From positions 1-30,957 of IMG/VR virus record IMGVR_UViG_3300043434_001023: a DNA stretch of 30,957 nucleotides. One strand, written 5' to 3'. A program made the translations under genes and the position numbers. This DNA comes from a virus. The notes under the pieces are model-generated. The model did no database searches. It was not told where the DNA came from and saw nothing but the letters and a program-made list of their open reading frames with translations. Below, piece by piece: positions 23,247 through 28,877 of this stretch (position 1 is its first letter; each line of letters begins with the position of its first letter).

Positions 23247-23278
23247 TAAAGATACCGATTAATCTAATACAAACCTAA
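23247..23278 (-). promoter_or_regulatory. Early promoter module, copy 13
   Basis: TTAG (23275-23278), 20 nt, TATCTTTA (23247-23254) on the minus strand, 22 nt before the ATG at 23225. The most diverged spacer of the set. Confidence 0.7.
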
Positions 23279-23308
23279 TCTTTTTGTCGATTTGTTTGAA
23301 CTTTTTTT

Positions 23309-23345
23309 ACAGTAGAATCCGACGCCTTTCGACGCCGGATCCTGT
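23309..23345 (-). ncRNA. GAAA-capped 3' UTR hairpin, copy A
   Basis: On the minus strand a 4-bp outer stem (ACAG/CTGT) encloses a 10-bp inner stem (ATCCGGCGTC/GGCGTCGGAT) closed by a GAAA tetraloop. Two G.U pairs of the inner stem would be A.C mismatches in plus-strand RNA, so the element is a minus-strand RNA. It follows the AAA+ ATPase stop by 20 nt. No U-tract follows. CATATCTCTCTC (complement of 23352-23363) lies between stop codon and hairpin. Confidence 0.65.
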
Positions 23346-23364
23346 CATATTGAGAGAGATATGA

Positions 23365-24309
23365 TTACAATTTACAAATTTGCTCTGCTACAATCATCTT
23401 AGGATTGTCAAAGCCCATTGCACATATGCGTGCTGCCTTAATAAAGCTGCGTAGGTTGATTTCAATTTCAAACTCTGCGTCAAGCTCCTTCATCAATTCC
23501 AATGCCTGCTCCTTAGCTGCTTGAGGCACTCGACTTTCCATCTTCGGGATGAGTTGCTCAATTCTTTCAAACATTTGCTCGGTAGTCAAATCCACATCTG
23601 CTACAAAGGATCTGCTGCGGATTGCCTCATCCAATTTTGATTGGTTGATATTGCTGATGAAGATGATGCGACCTGTGAATTCAAAATGGCGTGGCACCTC
23701 GCCGCCAAACTCATCTTTGAGGAGCTTAGTGGAGATATAAGATATCTTGCGAGTGTCATAGCTGTCTAATGCACCCTTAAGGATATTCACTGCGTCGTCA
23801 TCGCGGAATACTGAATCACAGTCATCCAACACAATAATCTTGTCATTGTTCTCATAAAGGGTTACAAACAATCCTGCTGCTGTGGCGCGGCCTTTAAAGT
23901 GAACAAAGTCATAGGATTCTTTGAGGCCCATTTCTTCTAAGGTGCTTTTCACAATATGCGTCTTGCCCATACCAGCTCCGCCTGTGATTACTAATGATGG
24001 TTGCAATCCACGCCCTACCATTTTAGTGAGTCGCTCAATGTTCTTAAACATCTCCGATGGATCTTGTGCCTCCTTGGCTTGGAGAAAGGACATCTTCATC
24101 ACCGGTGGTGGTGTCAATGCTACTCCTGCTTCTGCTGCTGGGATTCTTGTTACTCGGCCTGTGGCGCTAACAAACAATGCTTCTCGGTTCTTTTCAGCGT
24201 TGCGCAATTGGATGTCGCGGATTAAACCTTTTGGCGCAATCTCACCTGTGGAAGTGTTCTTCGCCATTAACTTGCCATTTACTCTTACTGCTTCAAATAC
24301 ATTTTTCAT
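23365..24309 (-). CDS. AAA+ ATPase
   Basis: The 314-residue protein has an AAA+ core. Walker A is GGAGMGKT (residues 110-117), Walker B is IIVLDDCD (158-165), sensor 1 is IIFISNIN (215-222), and an arginine-finger candidate follows in IRSRS (230-234). The first 85 residues are an unrelated region with a DIQLRNAEKNREAL stretch. A helical lid closes the C-terminus. Composition and order suit a clamp-loader-like or remodelling ATPase, but substrate is unknown. It has its own early promoter with a TTG -33 element, a long leader with a hairpin and an AAAGAGAGAGTTATG start region. Confidence 0.85.
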   Translation of the reverse strand: MKNVFEAVRVNGKLMAKNTSTGEIAPKGLIRDIQLRNAEKNREALFVSATGRVTRIPAAEAGVALTPPPVMKMSFLQAKEAQDPSEMFKNIERLTKMVGRGLQPSLVITGGAGMGKTHIVKSTLEEMGLKESYDFVHFKGRATAAGLFVTLYENNDKIIVLDDCDSVFRDDDAVNILKGALDSYDTRKISYISTKLLKDEFGGEVPRHFEFTGRIIFISNINQSKLDEAIRSRSFVADVDLTTEQMFERIEQLIPKMESRVPQAAKEQALELMKELDAEFEIEINLRSFIKAARICAMGFDNPKMIVAEQICKL

Positions 24310-24344
24310 AACTCTCTCTTTTTATGATTTTATAATATTGCTCT

Positions 24345-24357
24345 AGGGCCTTTCCCT
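24345..24357 (-). promoter_or_regulatory. 5' leader hairpin of the AAA+ ATPase mRNA
   Basis: AGGG-AAAGG-CCCT on the minus strand, just after the promoter at 24369. One of four short GGG...CCC hairpins at the start of long early leaders. Confidence 0.5.
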
Positions 24358-24368
24358 TTCTGCTTATA

Positions 24369-24399
24369 TAAAGATAAGCATTTTTCACTTCGGAAACAA
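24369..24399 (-). promoter_or_regulatory. Early promoter module, copy 12 (TTG form)
   Basis: TTG (24397-24399), 20 nt, TATCTTTA (24369-24376). Here the usual TTAG is TTG, the host-type -33 element, at the same spacing. Drives the AAA+ ATPase. Confidence 0.75.
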
Positions 24400-24480
24400 C
24401 CTTTTTGGTAACTTTTTTTAAAAAACTTTTTATGATGATCATAACCGTTTTTTATGACCTTTTGCCGGGCTGTCTCTCAC

Positions 24481-24517
24481 GTCCGCATGGGCCAACCTTT
24501 CGATTGACCCTTTGGAC
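24481..24517 (-). ncRNA. GAAA-capped 3' UTR hairpin, copy B
   Basis: On the minus strand a 4-bp outer stem (GTCC/GGAC) and a 9-bp inner stem (GGGTCAATC/GGTTGGCCC) are capped by GAAA. Two G.U pairs would be A.C mismatches on the plus strand. The layout equals copy A at 23309 although the paired bases differ. It follows the 126-aa gene stop by about 21 nt, again with CATATCTCTC between (complement of 24524-24533). Confidence 0.65.
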
Positions 24518-24538
24518 TATATTGAGAGATATGTTACA

Positions 24539-24919
24539 TTAATTTTGAAAGGTACCTGCTGGTGCTGTGTCGTCGTCAGCTTCAGCTTCTTCCTCCTCTT
24601 CCTCAATAAGCTCCTCCAACTCTTCGCGGATGCTATTATATACATAATCAAAGTCTACGCCTACGTCACTTAAGCTAACCACATTATTCCAATCTAACTC
24701 AAACTCTGCTGACTCTCTATCTACTAACTCGCGGCGATCTATATTGTCTACTGCTTGCTGGATTTTATCCATCAACATTTCAAACTGCGCTCCTTTTAAA
24801 CTGAAGCCTTTTTTCTCTTCTTCTAAGCCGAGGATCAACTCAATTACATTGTCGATTGATACTACTGAGGTTAACGCCTTTGCTGCCTCCAATTGTGCTA
24901 CTAATTCATTTTTTTTCAT
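24539..24919 (-). CDS. Acidic hypothetical protein (126 aa)
   Basis: The 126-residue protein is helical and strongly acidic at the C-terminus, with a Glu/Asp run at about residues 97-117 (EELEELIEEEEEEAEADDDT). The N-terminal part is MKKNELVAQLEAAKALTSVV. Such tails can mimic DNA or bind basic partners; no family recognised. It has its own promoter (24974) with a leader hairpin, and a GAAA hairpin after its stop. Confidence 0.6.
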   Translation of the reverse strand: MKKNELVAQLEAAKALTSVVSIDNVIELILGLEEEKKGFSLKGAQFEMLMDKIQQAVDNIDRRELVDRESAEFELDWNNVVSLSDVGVDFDYVYNSIREELEELIEEEEEEAEADDDTAPAGTFQN

Positions 24920-24947
24920 AACTCTCTTTTTTTGGGTTTTAAATTGT

Positions 24948-24959
24948 GGGACTATTCCC
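24948..24959 (-). promoter_or_regulatory. 5' leader hairpin of the 126-aa gene
   Basis: GGGA-ATAG-TCCC on the minus strand, directly downstream of the promoter at 24974. Confidence 0.5.
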
Positions 24960-24973
24960 TAACTTCCTTATAA

Positions 24974-25005
24974 TAAAGATAAGGACTTTTTCAATGCGAT
25001 CCTAA
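24974..25005 (-). promoter_or_regulatory. Early promoter module, copy 11
   Basis: TTAG (25002-25005), 20 nt, TATCTTTA (24974-24981). Drives the acidic 126-aa gene. Confidence 0.75.
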
Positions 25006-25022
25006 TCTTTTTGAAACTTTTT

Positions 25023-25181
25023 TTAATCTTTTTTTTCCTGGTGGATTTGATCGATTGCAGCTCCAATGGTTTTAATTGCATCACCGAATAAGTGCTTCAT
25101 ATTATTTGCTGCGAGGAACACTGCCATTGCTTTGAGCAATGCATTTGCGTCTTGGATTTCTTCTTTGGTTCTTGTCATCAT
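25023..25181 (-). CDS. Small helical hypothetical protein (52 aa)
   Basis: The 52-residue protein starts MMTRTKEEIQDANALLKAMA at 25181. A longer frame from 25217 would run through the promoter's -7 element, so the shorter start is correct. It is amphipathic and helical (LFGDAIKTIGAAIDQIHQ). The stop codon lies in the A-rich block upstream of the next promoter. Function unknown. Confidence 0.6.
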   Translation of the reverse strand: MMTRTKEEIQDANALLKAMAVFLAANNMKHLFGDAIKTIGAAIDQIHQEKKD

Positions 25182-25197
25182 ATCTCTTTCTTTTTTA

Positions 25198-25229
25198 TAA
25201 AGATAAGCATTTTTCACTTCGGATCCTAA
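25198..25229 (-). promoter_or_regulatory. Early promoter module, copy 10
   Basis: TTAG (25226-25229), 20 nt, TATCTTTA (25198-25205), only about 16 nt before the ATG at 25181. Confidence 0.75.
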
Positions 25230-25246
25230 TCTTTTGGAAACTTTTT

Positions 25247-25426
25247 TTAAACTTTTTTTAGGCCTAATTCTGCTGCTACATAATTGATATGCTTGGTGGT
25301 TGTCTTGCTCCAGTAGCCTAATACACGCAATGTGGATCCTTCGACGGTTGCTACATGAGTGGTATAAGAAATTACTTGATTGCCTACTAAAGCGAGGTTG
25401 TCTTGATAACGATTAAACTTTTTCAT
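25247..25426 (-). CDS. Small hypothetical protein (59 aa)
   Basis: A 59-residue frame begins MKKFNRYQDNLALVGNQVIS. It is beta-rich at first (ISYTTHVATVEGSTLRVLGY) with a C-terminal helix. It is third in a three-gene transcript from the promoter at 25698. Start region AACAGATAGATG. Confidence 0.6.
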   Translation of the reverse strand: MKKFNRYQDNLALVGNQVISYTTHVATVEGSTLRVLGYWSKTTTKHINYVAAELGLKKV

Positions 25427-25436
25427 CTATCTGTTA

Positions 25437-25529
25437 TTAGTTATTAATATCAACATACATACACGCCATTACTGCTAATGTGGCTTGAGTCACTATGCGC
25501 TCAAACTCTTCTTGGCTCAACCCATACAT
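25437..25529 (-). CDS. Very small hypothetical protein (30 aa)
   Basis: A 30-residue frame starts MYGLSQEEFERIVTQATLAV. It begins in a TAATG overlap with the stop of the 48-aa membrane gene and ends 10 nt before the 59-aa gene, so the spacing supports a real coupled gene. Mostly one helix. Confidence is limited by size. Confidence 0.45.
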   Translation of the reverse strand: MYGLSQEEFERIVTQATLAVMACMYVDINN

Positions 25530-25675
25530 TATGCTGCGTCTTTAACGGTTAAACAAGCCTGCGTCAATAACATACCAGCGATAATGCCATAACCAATTGG
25601 GTTACCAAATGCTGCGAGGATTCCGCCTACCATCAATCCTGCTACTAATACTAATCCTTTGTCAATTTTTTTCAT
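25529..25675 (-). CDS. Small membrane protein (48 aa)
   Basis: A 48-residue frame starts MKKIDKGLVLVAGLMVGGIL. It has one or two hydrophobic stretches separated by GNPIGYG, with a possible hairpin topology in the inner membrane. It starts with the canonical AATAAGAGATATG leader behind the promoter at 25698. Function unknown. Confidence 0.6.
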   Translation of the reverse strand: MKKIDKGLVLVAGLMVGGILAAFGNPIGYGIIAGMLLTQACLTVKDAA

Positions 25676-25697
25676 ATCTCTTATTTTTTATTATACT

Positions 25698-25729
25698 TAA
25701 AGATAAGCATTTTTTCTTTCGGATCCTAA
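25698..25729 (-). promoter_or_regulatory. Early promoter module, copy 9
   Basis: TTAG (25726-25729), 20 nt, TATCTTTA (25698-25705). Drives the 48-, 30- and 59-aa genes. Confidence 0.75.
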
Positions 25730-25746
25730 TCTTTTGGAAACTTTTT

Positions 25747-26487
25747 TTAGAGATATTGTTCTAGCAATTCAATGCCCGGTACAGTGGTAATATTCTTCTC
25801 AGCTGCTCGAACCAATTGGCGCGCGCGCTCTCCGGTAACATTAAGCTCTTCAGCAATCTGCTCCATACACTGCGCATACTCGCGGTCGATGCCATAGAAG
25901 CGTGTCAATGCTTCGCGTTGCTTCTCAGGTAGCTGACTTAGCGCGCGGTTCAAATCAAAGCGTAGGTCATTGTAGTCTCTCGCGCTTCGGGTAGACTCAG
26001 CCTCCAAGTATCGGTCTGCATAAGTCTCTTTGTTCTCATCATCGCCTACTGGTGTGTGGATGCTTTTGACGGAATACTCTTCAGTGGCTGTACGATGTGA
26101 TGGGATCCGTACTGTGCGAGACAAATCATTGAGTGCCTTCTGAAGCTCGGCTCTGATATACCATACTGCGAAGGTAACAAACTTAACGTTCTTGCTAGTG
26201 TCAAAGCGTTCTGCTGCTTCGAAGAGTCCAATATTGGCAAATGCAATAAGGTCTTCTAACTCTAAGCCCATGCCCTGATATTGACGGGCTACTTGGATCG
26301 CAAATTTAAGATTGGCTTCTACTAACTTGTTGCGTGCTGCTACATCGCCGGCTTGGGCTTTGGTTGCTAATGATTGCTCTACCTCTTTGGATAAGCCTTG
26401 AGTCTTCTTCAACTCCTTAACATACTGTCGGGTGCTGTTAACATCGGTTACAATTGCCCCATTACTTACGTGAATCTTTTTTGCCAT
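25747..26487 (-). CDS. Sigma-70 family factor, primary-type (RpoD-like)
   Basis: The 246-residue protein is a compact sigma-70. Residues 18-48 correspond to region 1.2 (RQYVKELKKTQGLS, then the KAQAGD segment). Residues 50-130 form region 2: NKLVEANLKFAIQVARQYQG (region 2.1), then LEDLIAFANIGLFEAAERFD (2.2) and NVKFVTFAVWYIRAELQKAL (2.3-2.4), which melts and reads the -7 element. Region 4 with its helix-turn-helix is at residues 180-232 (LPEKQREALTRFYGI; IAEELNVTGERARQLVRAAE). Region 3 is reduced. Sequence is of the primary type seen in Bacteroidetes, so it may read TTG-N20-TAnnTTTG-like promoters such as those around it. It has its own early promoter. Confidence 0.9.
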   Translation of the reverse strand: MAKKIHVSNGAIVTDVNSTRQYVKELKKTQGLSKEVEQSLATKAQAGDVAARNKLVEANLKFAIQVARQYQGMGLELEDLIAFANIGLFEAAERFDTSKNVKFVTFAVWYIRAELQKALNDLSRTVRIPSHRTATEEYSVKSIHTPVGDDENKETYADRYLEAESTRSARDYNDLRFDLNRALSQLPEKQREALTRFYGIDREYAQCMEQIAEELNVTGERARQLVRAAEKNITTVPGIELLEQYL

Positions 26488-26505
26488 AACTCTTTCTCTT
26501 TTTTA

Positions 26506-26537
26506 TAAAGATAAGCATTTTTCTAATGCGAACCTAA
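26506..26537 (-). promoter_or_regulatory. Early promoter module, copy 8
   Basis: TTAG (26534-26537), 20 nt, TATCTTTA (26506-26513). Drives the sigma factor gene, so the factor could control its own synthesis. Confidence 0.75.
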
Positions 26538-26542
26538 TCTTT

Positions 26543-26656
26543 TTAAAACTTTTTTGTCAATGGATTTGGTGTCGGATCCACTATGATGAATATGATACTC
26601 ACCAGTGCTGCAACTATTATCGTGAGTCCCAGCACGCCTACTGCTGCTGCTATCAT
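26543..26656 (-). CDS. Small membrane protein (37 aa)
   Basis: A 37-residue frame starts MIAAAVGVLGLTIIVAALVS, a single hydrophobic helix, and ends PNPLTKKF. It overlaps the stop of the 63-aa gene in ATGA, and its own stop lies in the A-rich block before the next promoter. Both junctions support a real gene. Confidence 0.55.
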   Translation of the reverse strand: MIAAAVGVLGLTIIVAALVSIIFIIVDPTPNPLTKKF

Positions 26657-26844
26657 CTAACGAAGCGTGGGTTTAATGCTGCCTTACGCTCTTGCTCTTC
26701 GCGGTAGATTCGGTTTCTCTCACCTGCTGCTAATGCTGCCTTAACGATTGGGCTAATGCTTTGTGGTTTGCGCGCATCTGAGAAGAATCTTCCTACTACT
26801 GCGTCTTGCTGAAATTTTCCTGAATTCTTTTTGCCTATTGCCAT
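26653..26844 (-). CDS. Small basic hypothetical protein (63 aa)
   Basis: The 63-residue protein is basic (MAIGKKNSGKFQQDAVVGRF; GERNRIYREEQERKAALNPR), mostly helical. It may bind nucleic acid; no family recognised. Leader of 45 nt holds a GGGAA...TTCCC hairpin. Its stop is coupled to the 37-aa membrane gene. Confidence 0.6.
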   Translation of the reverse strand: MAIGKKNSGKFQQDAVVGRFFSDARKPQSISPIVKAALAAGERNRIYREEQERKAALNPRFVR

Positions 26845-26863
26845 TTCTCTTATTTTTTAGGTC

Positions 26864-26877
26864 GGGAACCATTTCCC
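26864..26877 (-). promoter_or_regulatory. 5' leader hairpin of the 63-aa gene
   Basis: GGGAA-ATGG-TTCCC on the minus strand just after the promoter at 26890. Identical to the hairpin at 27748. Confidence 0.55.
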
Positions 26878-26889
26878 TTTTTGCTTATA

Positions 26890-26921
26890 TAAAGATAAGG
26901 TTTATTATGTTCGGATCCTAA
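26890..26921 (-). promoter_or_regulatory. Early promoter module, copy 7
   Basis: TTAG (26918-26921), 20 nt, TATCTTTA (26890-26897). Drives the 63- and 37-aa genes. Confidence 0.75.
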
Positions 26922-26948
26922 TCTTTTTGGAACTTTTTTGAAACTTTT

Positions 26949-27173
26949 TTACCAGCCTAACTCGTCTTTAGCTTCTACCGGCAAGTAACCTATTTGACGA
27001 CCTTCCTCCAAATAAACAGTCTCTACAACTTCTTCGGTACGGCGATCCTCGATCTCAACTTGCACTACACTAGCAATACTATACTCAAAAGGCCAATTTG
27101 GCTGTGATGCAAATCTTACTTGCGCTTCTGGGTTCAATTGCTCTAACTCGTAAATTAAATCTGCTACTGTCAT
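26949..27173 (-). CDS. Small hypothetical protein (74 aa)
   Basis: The 74-residue protein begins MTVADLIYELEQLNPEAQVR. The pattern 'V.DLI..L..L.P.A.V' followed by beta strands (SIASVVQVEIED) is typical of a small phage-family fold also found in prophages, of unknown function. It ends with an acidic, aromatic tail. Own promoter; stop in the next A-rich block. Confidence 0.65.
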   Translation of the reverse strand: MTVADLIYELEQLNPEAQVRFASQPNWPFEYSIASVVQVEIEDRRTEEVVETVYLEEGRQIGYLPVEAKDELGW

Positions 27174-27195
27174 ATATCTCTCTTTTTAATTTTAT

Positions 27196-27227
27196 TAAAG
27201 ATAAGCATTTTTATCATGCGATCCTAA
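27196..27227 (-). promoter_or_regulatory. Early promoter module, copy 6
   Basis: TTAG (27224-27227), 20 nt, TATCTTTA (27196-27203). Drives the 74-aa gene. Confidence 0.75.
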
Positions 27228-27254
27228 TCTTTTACCAACTTTTTTGAAACTTTT

Positions 27255-27455
27255 TTACTCAGTCTCGTAACAATCAACTGTTACATCAATCTCAGTTTCC
27301 ATCATGAAGCCTAGGATTGCTTTGATGTCCTCTGCATCAAATCCAGCTTGCAAGCCTTGCTGAGTTAATGCTTGCACTGCGGTACAAAGTGCATCTTGAT
27401 AATAGCGGCTTGTTACTGCGCTAAAACGATCTACTTGGTTAATGTCTCTTGTCAT
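27255..27455 (-). CDS. Small hypothetical protein (66 aa)
   Basis: The 66-residue protein starts MTRDINQVDRFSAVTSRYYQ and is helical with an acidic end (METEIDVTVDCYETE). The start region AAAAAGAGAGATATATG is one of three identical ones (with 27173 and 28612). Function unknown. Confidence 0.6.
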   Translation of the reverse strand: MTRDINQVDRFSAVTSRYYQDALCTAVQALTQQGLQAGFDAEDIKAILGFMMETEIDVTVDCYETE

Positions 27456-27477
27456 ATATCTCTCTTTTTAATTTTAT

Positions 27478-27509
27478 TAAAGATAAGCATTTTTCACTTC
27501 GGATCCTAA
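27478..27509 (-). promoter_or_regulatory. Early promoter module, copy 5
   Basis: TTAG (27506-27509), 20 nt, TATCTTTA (27478-27485). Drives the 66-aa gene. Confidence 0.75.
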
Positions 27510-27526
27510 TCGATTAGCAACTTTTT

Positions 27527-27721
27527 TTAATCTTTTTTAGGATTATAAGGCTCAAAGTATTCCTCATACACGGATTTGTAACTGGTTTTCAATAACATGT
27601 TAGTCTGCTTGATTCGATATTCTAACGATTTTATTACCGTTACAGATTTCGCATTTTCCAATGCTGCCTCCAATAAAGCAATTTGGTTTTCAAACATAAA
27701 GATTTTTTCTTGTACATTCAT
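27527..27721 (-). CDS. Small helical hypothetical protein (64 aa)
   Basis: The 64-residue protein is a likely coiled coil in its first half (EKIFMFENQIALLEAALENA) with a basic-aromatic end. The leader is long and carries the GGGAA hairpin at 27748. Its stop lies in the next A-rich block. Function unknown. Confidence 0.6.
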   Translation of the reverse strand: MNVQEKIFMFENQIALLEAALENAKSVTVIKSLEYRIKQTNMLLKTSYKSVYEEYFEPYNPKKD

Positions 27722-27747
27722 CGCTCTTATTTTTTAAATTTAACTTC

Positions 27748-27761
27748 GGGAACCATTTCCC
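27748..27761 (-). promoter_or_regulatory. 5' leader hairpin of the 64-aa gene
   Basis: GGGAA-ATGG-TTCCC on the minus strand, shortly after the promoter at 27774. Confidence 0.55.
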
Positions 27762-27773
27762 TTTCTCCTTATA

Positions 27774-27805
27774 TAAAGATAAGCATTTTTATCATGCGAT
27801 CCTAA
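27774..27805 (-). promoter_or_regulatory. Early promoter module, copy 4
   Basis: TTAG (27802-27805), 20 nt, TATCTTTA (27774-27781). Drives the 64-aa gene. Confidence 0.75.
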
Positions 27806-27822
27806 TCTTTTTGTAACTTTTT

Positions 27823-28005
27823 TTAGAGATATTGATTGATATCTTTCTCTTCGATTTCAAAGGTCAAATCATCCATGATTTCTTTATTGAGCTGATCAAC
27901 AACGGTAACTGCATAATATTGACCATCTTGTTCATAGACTTGATGAGCTACATTTTTAACCCATTTGCCTTCTCCGATAAATGTTGCTTTATCTAAATTT
28001 AGCAT
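27823..28005 (-). CDS. Small hypothetical protein (60 aa)
   Basis: The 60-residue protein starts MLNLDKATFIGEGKWVKNVA, with strands (GQYYAVTVVD) and an acidic helix at the end. It follows the 52-aa gene by 5 nt, so shares its promoter at 28192. Start region AACTAAGAGCGATG. Confidence 0.6.
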   Translation of the reverse strand: MLNLDKATFIGEGKWVKNVAHQVYEQDGQYYAVTVVDQLNKEIMDDLTFEIEEKDINQYL

Positions 28006-28010
28006 CGCTC

Positions 28011-28169
28011 TTAGTTTTCTAATTGGTAAATGGTTTCATTAATGGCACCAATCAAGTACCCGTAGCAATATGCTGCTGCTGATGGTCCTTGCTCTTCCCA
28101 CTTCGCATCCGTAGCAGCTAATGCCTTTCTTAACGTTTCGGCTAATGCTTTCTTTTGTGCTTTTGTCAT
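28011..28169 (-). CDS. Small helical hypothetical protein (52 aa)
   Basis: A 52-residue frame starts MTKAQKKALAETLRKALAAT and ends YGYLIGAINETIYQLEN. It has the classic AATAAGAGATATG start region behind the promoter at 28192 and runs 5 nt short of the 60-aa gene. Function unknown. Confidence 0.6.
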   Translation of the reverse strand: MTKAQKKALAETLRKALAATDAKWEEQGPSAAAYCYGYLIGAINETIYQLEN

Positions 28170-28191
28170 ATCTCTTATTTTTTAATATACT

Positions 28192-28223
28192 TAAAGATAA
28201 GGTTTATTCTAATGCGATCCTAA
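28192..28223 (-). promoter_or_regulatory. Early promoter module, copy 3
   Basis: TTAG (28220-28223), 20 nt, TATCTTTA (28192-28199). Drives the 52- and 60-aa genes. Confidence 0.75.
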
Positions 28224-28258
28224 TCTTTTCCAAGAAAAGTTACAGAAAAGTTTGCTGG

Positions 28259-28612
28259 CTAATTAAAGCCAACAAACCCTTTCTCTAATTCAATCTCCAA
28301 CTCTTCGGCAATGTCTTTTAAACGATAGAAAGGAGCTTCATCAATCTCATCCCATACTCGCTCTGCTACTTCGGCTACGGTATAGCCATAACCAAACCCA
28401 TAACATGTAATGGCTCTTTGGATTGATTTAAGTGACTCTGGAGCTTCTTCCCAATCTAAATCATCATCTCTTAATGCTGCCAACTCCGCGGCAAACATTG
28501 CTGCTACTTTCTCCTTAACTACATCAGCTACTTCCTCATTATGAGCATACATCTCTTTGCTCCAAGGCTTTGTGATTTGGATTCCGTACTGTGTTTTAAT
28601 TTCTTTTTTCAT
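28259..28612 (-). CDS. Hypothetical protein (117 aa)
   Basis: The 117-residue protein is acidic and helical (VADVVKEKVAAMFAAELAAL; WDEIDEAPFYRLKDIAEELE). The first 15 residues include a strand (TQYGIQITKPW). No domain recognised. It has its own early promoter and the AGAGAGATATATG start region. Confidence 0.6.
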   Translation of the reverse strand: MKKEIKTQYGIQITKPWSKEMYAHNEEVADVVKEKVAAMFAAELAALRDDDLDWEEAPESLKSIQRAITCYGFGYGYTVAEVAERVWDEIDEAPFYRLKDIAEELEIELEKGFVGFN

Positions 28613-28634
28613 ATATCTCTCTTTTTAATTTATA

Positions 28635-28666
28635 TAAAGATAAGGTTTATCTGAATGCGATCCTAA
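28635..28666 (-). promoter_or_regulatory. Early promoter module, copy 2
   Basis: TTAG (28663-28666), 20 nt, TATCTTTA (28635-28642). Drives the 117-aa gene. Confidence 0.75.
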
Positions 28667-28699
28667 TTTTTTTCAAGAAAAGTTTCAGAAATGTTTAAC

Positions 28700-28855
28700 T
28701 TAATAACCAATTAAATCAATAGCCATTTCCCCAGTTCCAATCCCATTATAAGTTATTTCATAGTTAGGATCCATTCCACTCATCATAATATCATCTATCA
28801 ACTCATTAGTTGTGTTGAATTCCTTTTTATAATAATCACACTTTAAACTATACAT
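28700..28855 (-). CDS. Small hypothetical protein (51 aa)
   Basis: A 51-residue frame starts MYSLKCDYYKKEFNTTNELI and ends GEMAIDLIGY. It has the AATAAGAGATATG start region behind the first early promoter. The pattern of a short strand, helix and two strands suggests a small alpha-beta fold. Function unknown. Confidence 0.6.
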   Translation of the reverse strand: MYSLKCDYYKKEFNTTNELIDDIMMSGMDPNYEITYNGIGTGEMAIDLIGY

Positions 28856-28877
28856 ATCTCTTATTTTTTAATTTACA

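Noticed and set aside
23352-23400. A plus-strand gene start suggested by AGAGAGATATG
   Set aside because: The frame stops after 13 codons and lies antisense to the AAA+ ATPase end. The sequence is better seen as the complement of a 3' UTR element.
24369-24480. A second promoter or gene in the 24.38-24.48 kb gap
   Set aside because: A-rich sequence with TTATGATGATCATAA palindrome-like text is present, but there is no TATCTTTA at the right spacing and no frame beyond a few codons.
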